The notes under the pieces: model-generated
Seen by the model: the letters and a program-made list of their open reading frames with translations, nothing else
The model's database searches: none
What the model was told of the DNA's origin: nothing
Translations under genes and position numbers: made by a program
Assembly: GCA_037444305.1 (NCBI GenBank)
Contig: JBBIMP010000101.1
Coordinates: forward strand, 1-5,096
Source: JBBIMP01 sp037444305
GTDB lineage: Bacteria > Acidobacteriota > UBA6911
DNA length: 5,096 nucleotides
Direction: 5' to 3'
In this document: positions 4,321 through 5,096 of the stretch, piece by piece
How the letters are laid out: every line of letters starts with the position of its first letter
Position numbering within the stretch: position 1 is the first letter of the stretch

Positions 4321-4607
4321 GTAGTGAGCGCATCCGCGACTGCCTCCGGATTCTGCGCTGCCACGCGAAGCAACGCTTGGGCCGGCCCTTCAGGCAGTCG
4401 CCGCCCTTGCTCCCAATTTCGAAGCGTTGCCACGCTCACCCCGATCATCATGGCGAACTCGGTCTGTGACTTCCCGAGCCGGTCTCGAATGTCACGAATG
4501 TCTGCCGGCTTGAAGGTCACCACCCGGCCTGGTCGCATCTTCTTGCGCCGGATTCTCCCCGCCTGGCGGACGCTCCTAACGAGATCGTCAAAGTCCGTCT
4601 TCTTCAC
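4317..4607 (-). CDS. higA: NadS/HigA2-type HTH antitoxin
   Basis: Antitoxin of a RelE/HigB2-type module and likely repressor of the whole four-gene cassette. The 96-residue protein has an N-terminal toxin-binding segment (about 1-33, ending GRVVTFKP). A helix-turn-helix follows at about 37-70: IRDIRDRLGKSQTEFAMMIG then VSVATLRNWEQGRR, the NadS/HigA2 signature, ending in PEGPAQALLRVAAQNPE (72-88). This layout with the HTH at the C-terminal half matches V. cholerae HigA2 rather than classical HigA, so the symbol is approximate. The start is GTG at 4607, overlapping the toxin stop as GTGA, with AGGAG about 6 nt upstream. The stop in turn overlaps the DUF4160 start. Confidence 0.92.
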   Translation of the reverse strand: MKKTDFDDLVRSVRQAGRIRRKKMRPGRVVTFKPADIRDIRDRLGKSQTEFAMMIGVSVATLRNWEQGRRLPEGPAQALLRVAAQNPEAVADALTT

Positions 4608-4921
4608 TTGAACTCCTCTCGTACAACTCGAGCCAAGACCCGAAGCTGTTCAGGGGTCAGGTCTTCCTGGCGTGATTTCCCATACGCGAACAGCATGTAG
4701 ATGACCTCCTCGTCCGGATGCCAGAAGTAGATCAATCGGACACCGCCTCGCTTTCCCGTTCCGTGGGGTGCCCAGCGGACCTTCCTGAGTCCTCCACCCC
4801 CCTTGATGAGCGGCCCTTGTTCCGGACGAAGCATCAGCGCGACTTGAAGCGCCCGATAGTCGTCGTCGGCCAGGAGCGCCTTCAACCTCTTCGTGAAGAT
4901 CGTCGTCTCAACGAAGCGCAT
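4604..4921 (-). CDS. higB: RelE/HigB2-type toxin
   Basis: Ribosome-dependent mRNA endonuclease of the RelE/ParE superfamily, closest to the HigB2/RelE group that pairs with NadS-type antitoxins. The 105-residue protein has an N-terminal ETTIFTKRLKALLADDDYRALQ (5-26), the motif GPLIKGGGGLRKVRWAPHG (36-54) and core strands GKRGGVRLIYFW (56-67) and IYMLFAYGKSRQEDLT (74-89), with a C-terminal helix. The Arg/Lys-rich G-LRK-RW and KSRQEDL segments are usual active-site elements. The start is ATG at 4921; the -10 box ends 5 nt before it and there is no Shine-Dalgarno, so the mRNA is predicted to be leaderless. It is the first gene of cassette A and is coupled to its antitoxin by a 4-nt overlap. Confidence 0.92.
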   Translation of the reverse strand: MRFVETTIFTKRLKALLADDDYRALQVALMLRPEQGPLIKGGGGLRKVRWAPHGTGKRGGVRLIYFWHPDEEVIYMLFAYGKSRQEDLTPEQLRVLARVVREEFK

Positions 4922-4945
4922 GCGTAACTATACGCCATTGGCGTA
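4922..4945. promoter_or_regulatory. Two overlapping operator palindromes of cassette A
   Basis: TACGCC-ATT-GGCGTA (4931-4945) is a perfect 15-bp inverted repeat in the promoter spacer. GCGTA-ACTA-TACGC (4922-4935) is a second perfect repeat covering the -10 box and overlapping the first. Either would place an HTH antitoxin dimer on the promoter; the overlap suggests a choice between sites or co-operative binding. Confidence 0.6.
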
Positions 4946-4954
4946 GCCTGTCAA
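4927..4954 (-). promoter_or_regulatory. Promoter of the four-gene TA cassette
   Basis: On the minus strand TTGACA (4954-4949), a 16-bp spacer and TATAGT (4932-4927), close to consensus. Only 5 nt separate the -10 box from ATG 4921, so the predicted transcript starts at the start codon. It is about 20 bp from the preceding attC. Confidence 0.72.
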
Positions 4955-4971
4955 CCTCTTCGTTCAAGTCT

Positions 4972-5049
4972 GTCGAACGCCCCGCATCAACTGCTGGCGG
5001 AAGCGGGCGAAGCCCGCTGTAGCCGGTCAGGTGCATGCGGAAGTTGGAC
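4972..5049 (-). other. attC recombination site preceding cassette A
   Basis: A 78-bp imperfect palindrome. R'' is GTCCAAC (5049-5043) and R' is GTTCGAC (4978-4972), 6/7 complementary. CCGCATGCA and TTGATGCGG pair with one extrahelical G, and the centre is a perfect 7-bp hairpin AGCGGGC-TTC-GCCCGCT. All the elements of an attC are present in the expected order. Confidence 0.82.
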
Positions 5050-5096
5050 TAAATCCCCCTGCGGGGGATAGACCAATACATGCGCCTTTTTTGATT
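5049..5096 (-). CDS. Possible C-terminal end of the next upstream cassette gene
   Basis: An open frame enters from the window edge and ends at a TAG that abuts the attC R'' core, where cassette genes usually stop. The visible peptide is 15 residues ending MYWSIPRRGI. It is too short to identify, and part of it is encoded by the hairpin at 5053-5069, so it may be chance. Confidence 0.25.
   Translation of the reverse strand, partial: NQKRRMYWSIPRRGI
5053..5069. terminator. Perfect 7-bp GC hairpin, possible terminator
   Basis: ATCCCCC and GGGGGAT pair perfectly around a 3-nt loop, directly before the attC. On the minus strand only TTTAG follows, so it is at best a weak intrinsic terminator for the upstream cassette. 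Confidence 0.35.

Noticed and set aside
1..5096. CRISPR arrays, tRNA, rRNA, integron integrase
   Set aside because: No regular spaced repeats, no tRNA-like or rRNA sequence, and no tyrosine-recombinase gene were found on either strand.

Overview
The window looks like a stretch of a chromosomal (sedentary) integron cassette array, or a cluster of attC sites without an integrase in view, from a GC-rich proteobacterium. The evidence is a run of compact minus-strand genes separated by imperfect-palindrome attC-like sites with GCCYAAC-like and GTTNGGC-like ends. Most of the genes belong to known toxin-antitoxin (TA) families, the usual cargo of such arrays. The species cannot be named from the sequence. 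All genes and attC sites point the same way (minus strand), so the array is described from high to low coordinate.

Layout. The right edge (5049-5096) holds the possible tail of one more cassette gene and a hairpin, then a well-formed attC (4972-5049). Cassette A (about 4975 to 3717) is a four-gene chain: a RelE/HigB2-type toxin, its NadS/HigA2-type HTH antitoxin, a DUF4160 protein and a DUF2442 protein. Each gene overlaps the next by 4, 4 and 17 nt, and the cassette ends in an attC at 3713-3821. Cassette B (about 3717 to 3195) carries an unrecognised two-helix membrane protein and possibly a 29-codon ORF coupled to it, then an attC at 3191-3262. Cassette C carries a BrnT-family toxin and a CopG/RHH antitoxin, followed by a short, degenerate attC-like site (2511-2541). 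Cassette D carries a DUF4258 toxin-like protein and a small YgiT/MqsA-type zinc-finger antitoxin, followed by an attC at 1771-1834. Cassette E carries higB-higA, followed by what looks like a collapsed attC (1061-1078). A sixth cassette seems to begin there, but its gene is cut after a few codons by an IS630-family element whose transposase runs off the left edge (1-899).

Regulation. Cassettes A, C and E and the transposase each have a near-consensus sigma70 promoter with a 16-17 bp spacer. Its -10 box ends only 5-6 nt before the start codon, so the predicted transcripts are leaderless or nearly so. In the three TA cassettes a palindrome lies in the promoter, a likely operator for the cognate antitoxin. 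Cassettes B and D have good Shine-Dalgarno sequences but no promoter I can see, and may rely on read-through. Downstream genes in each operon have strong Shine-Dalgarno sites or 4-nt stop/start overlaps.

The most interesting points are the repeated leaderless-promoter design, the doubled TA operon in cassette A, the similar operators of cassettes A and E, and the two apparently collapsed attC sites that may have locked cassettes in place.
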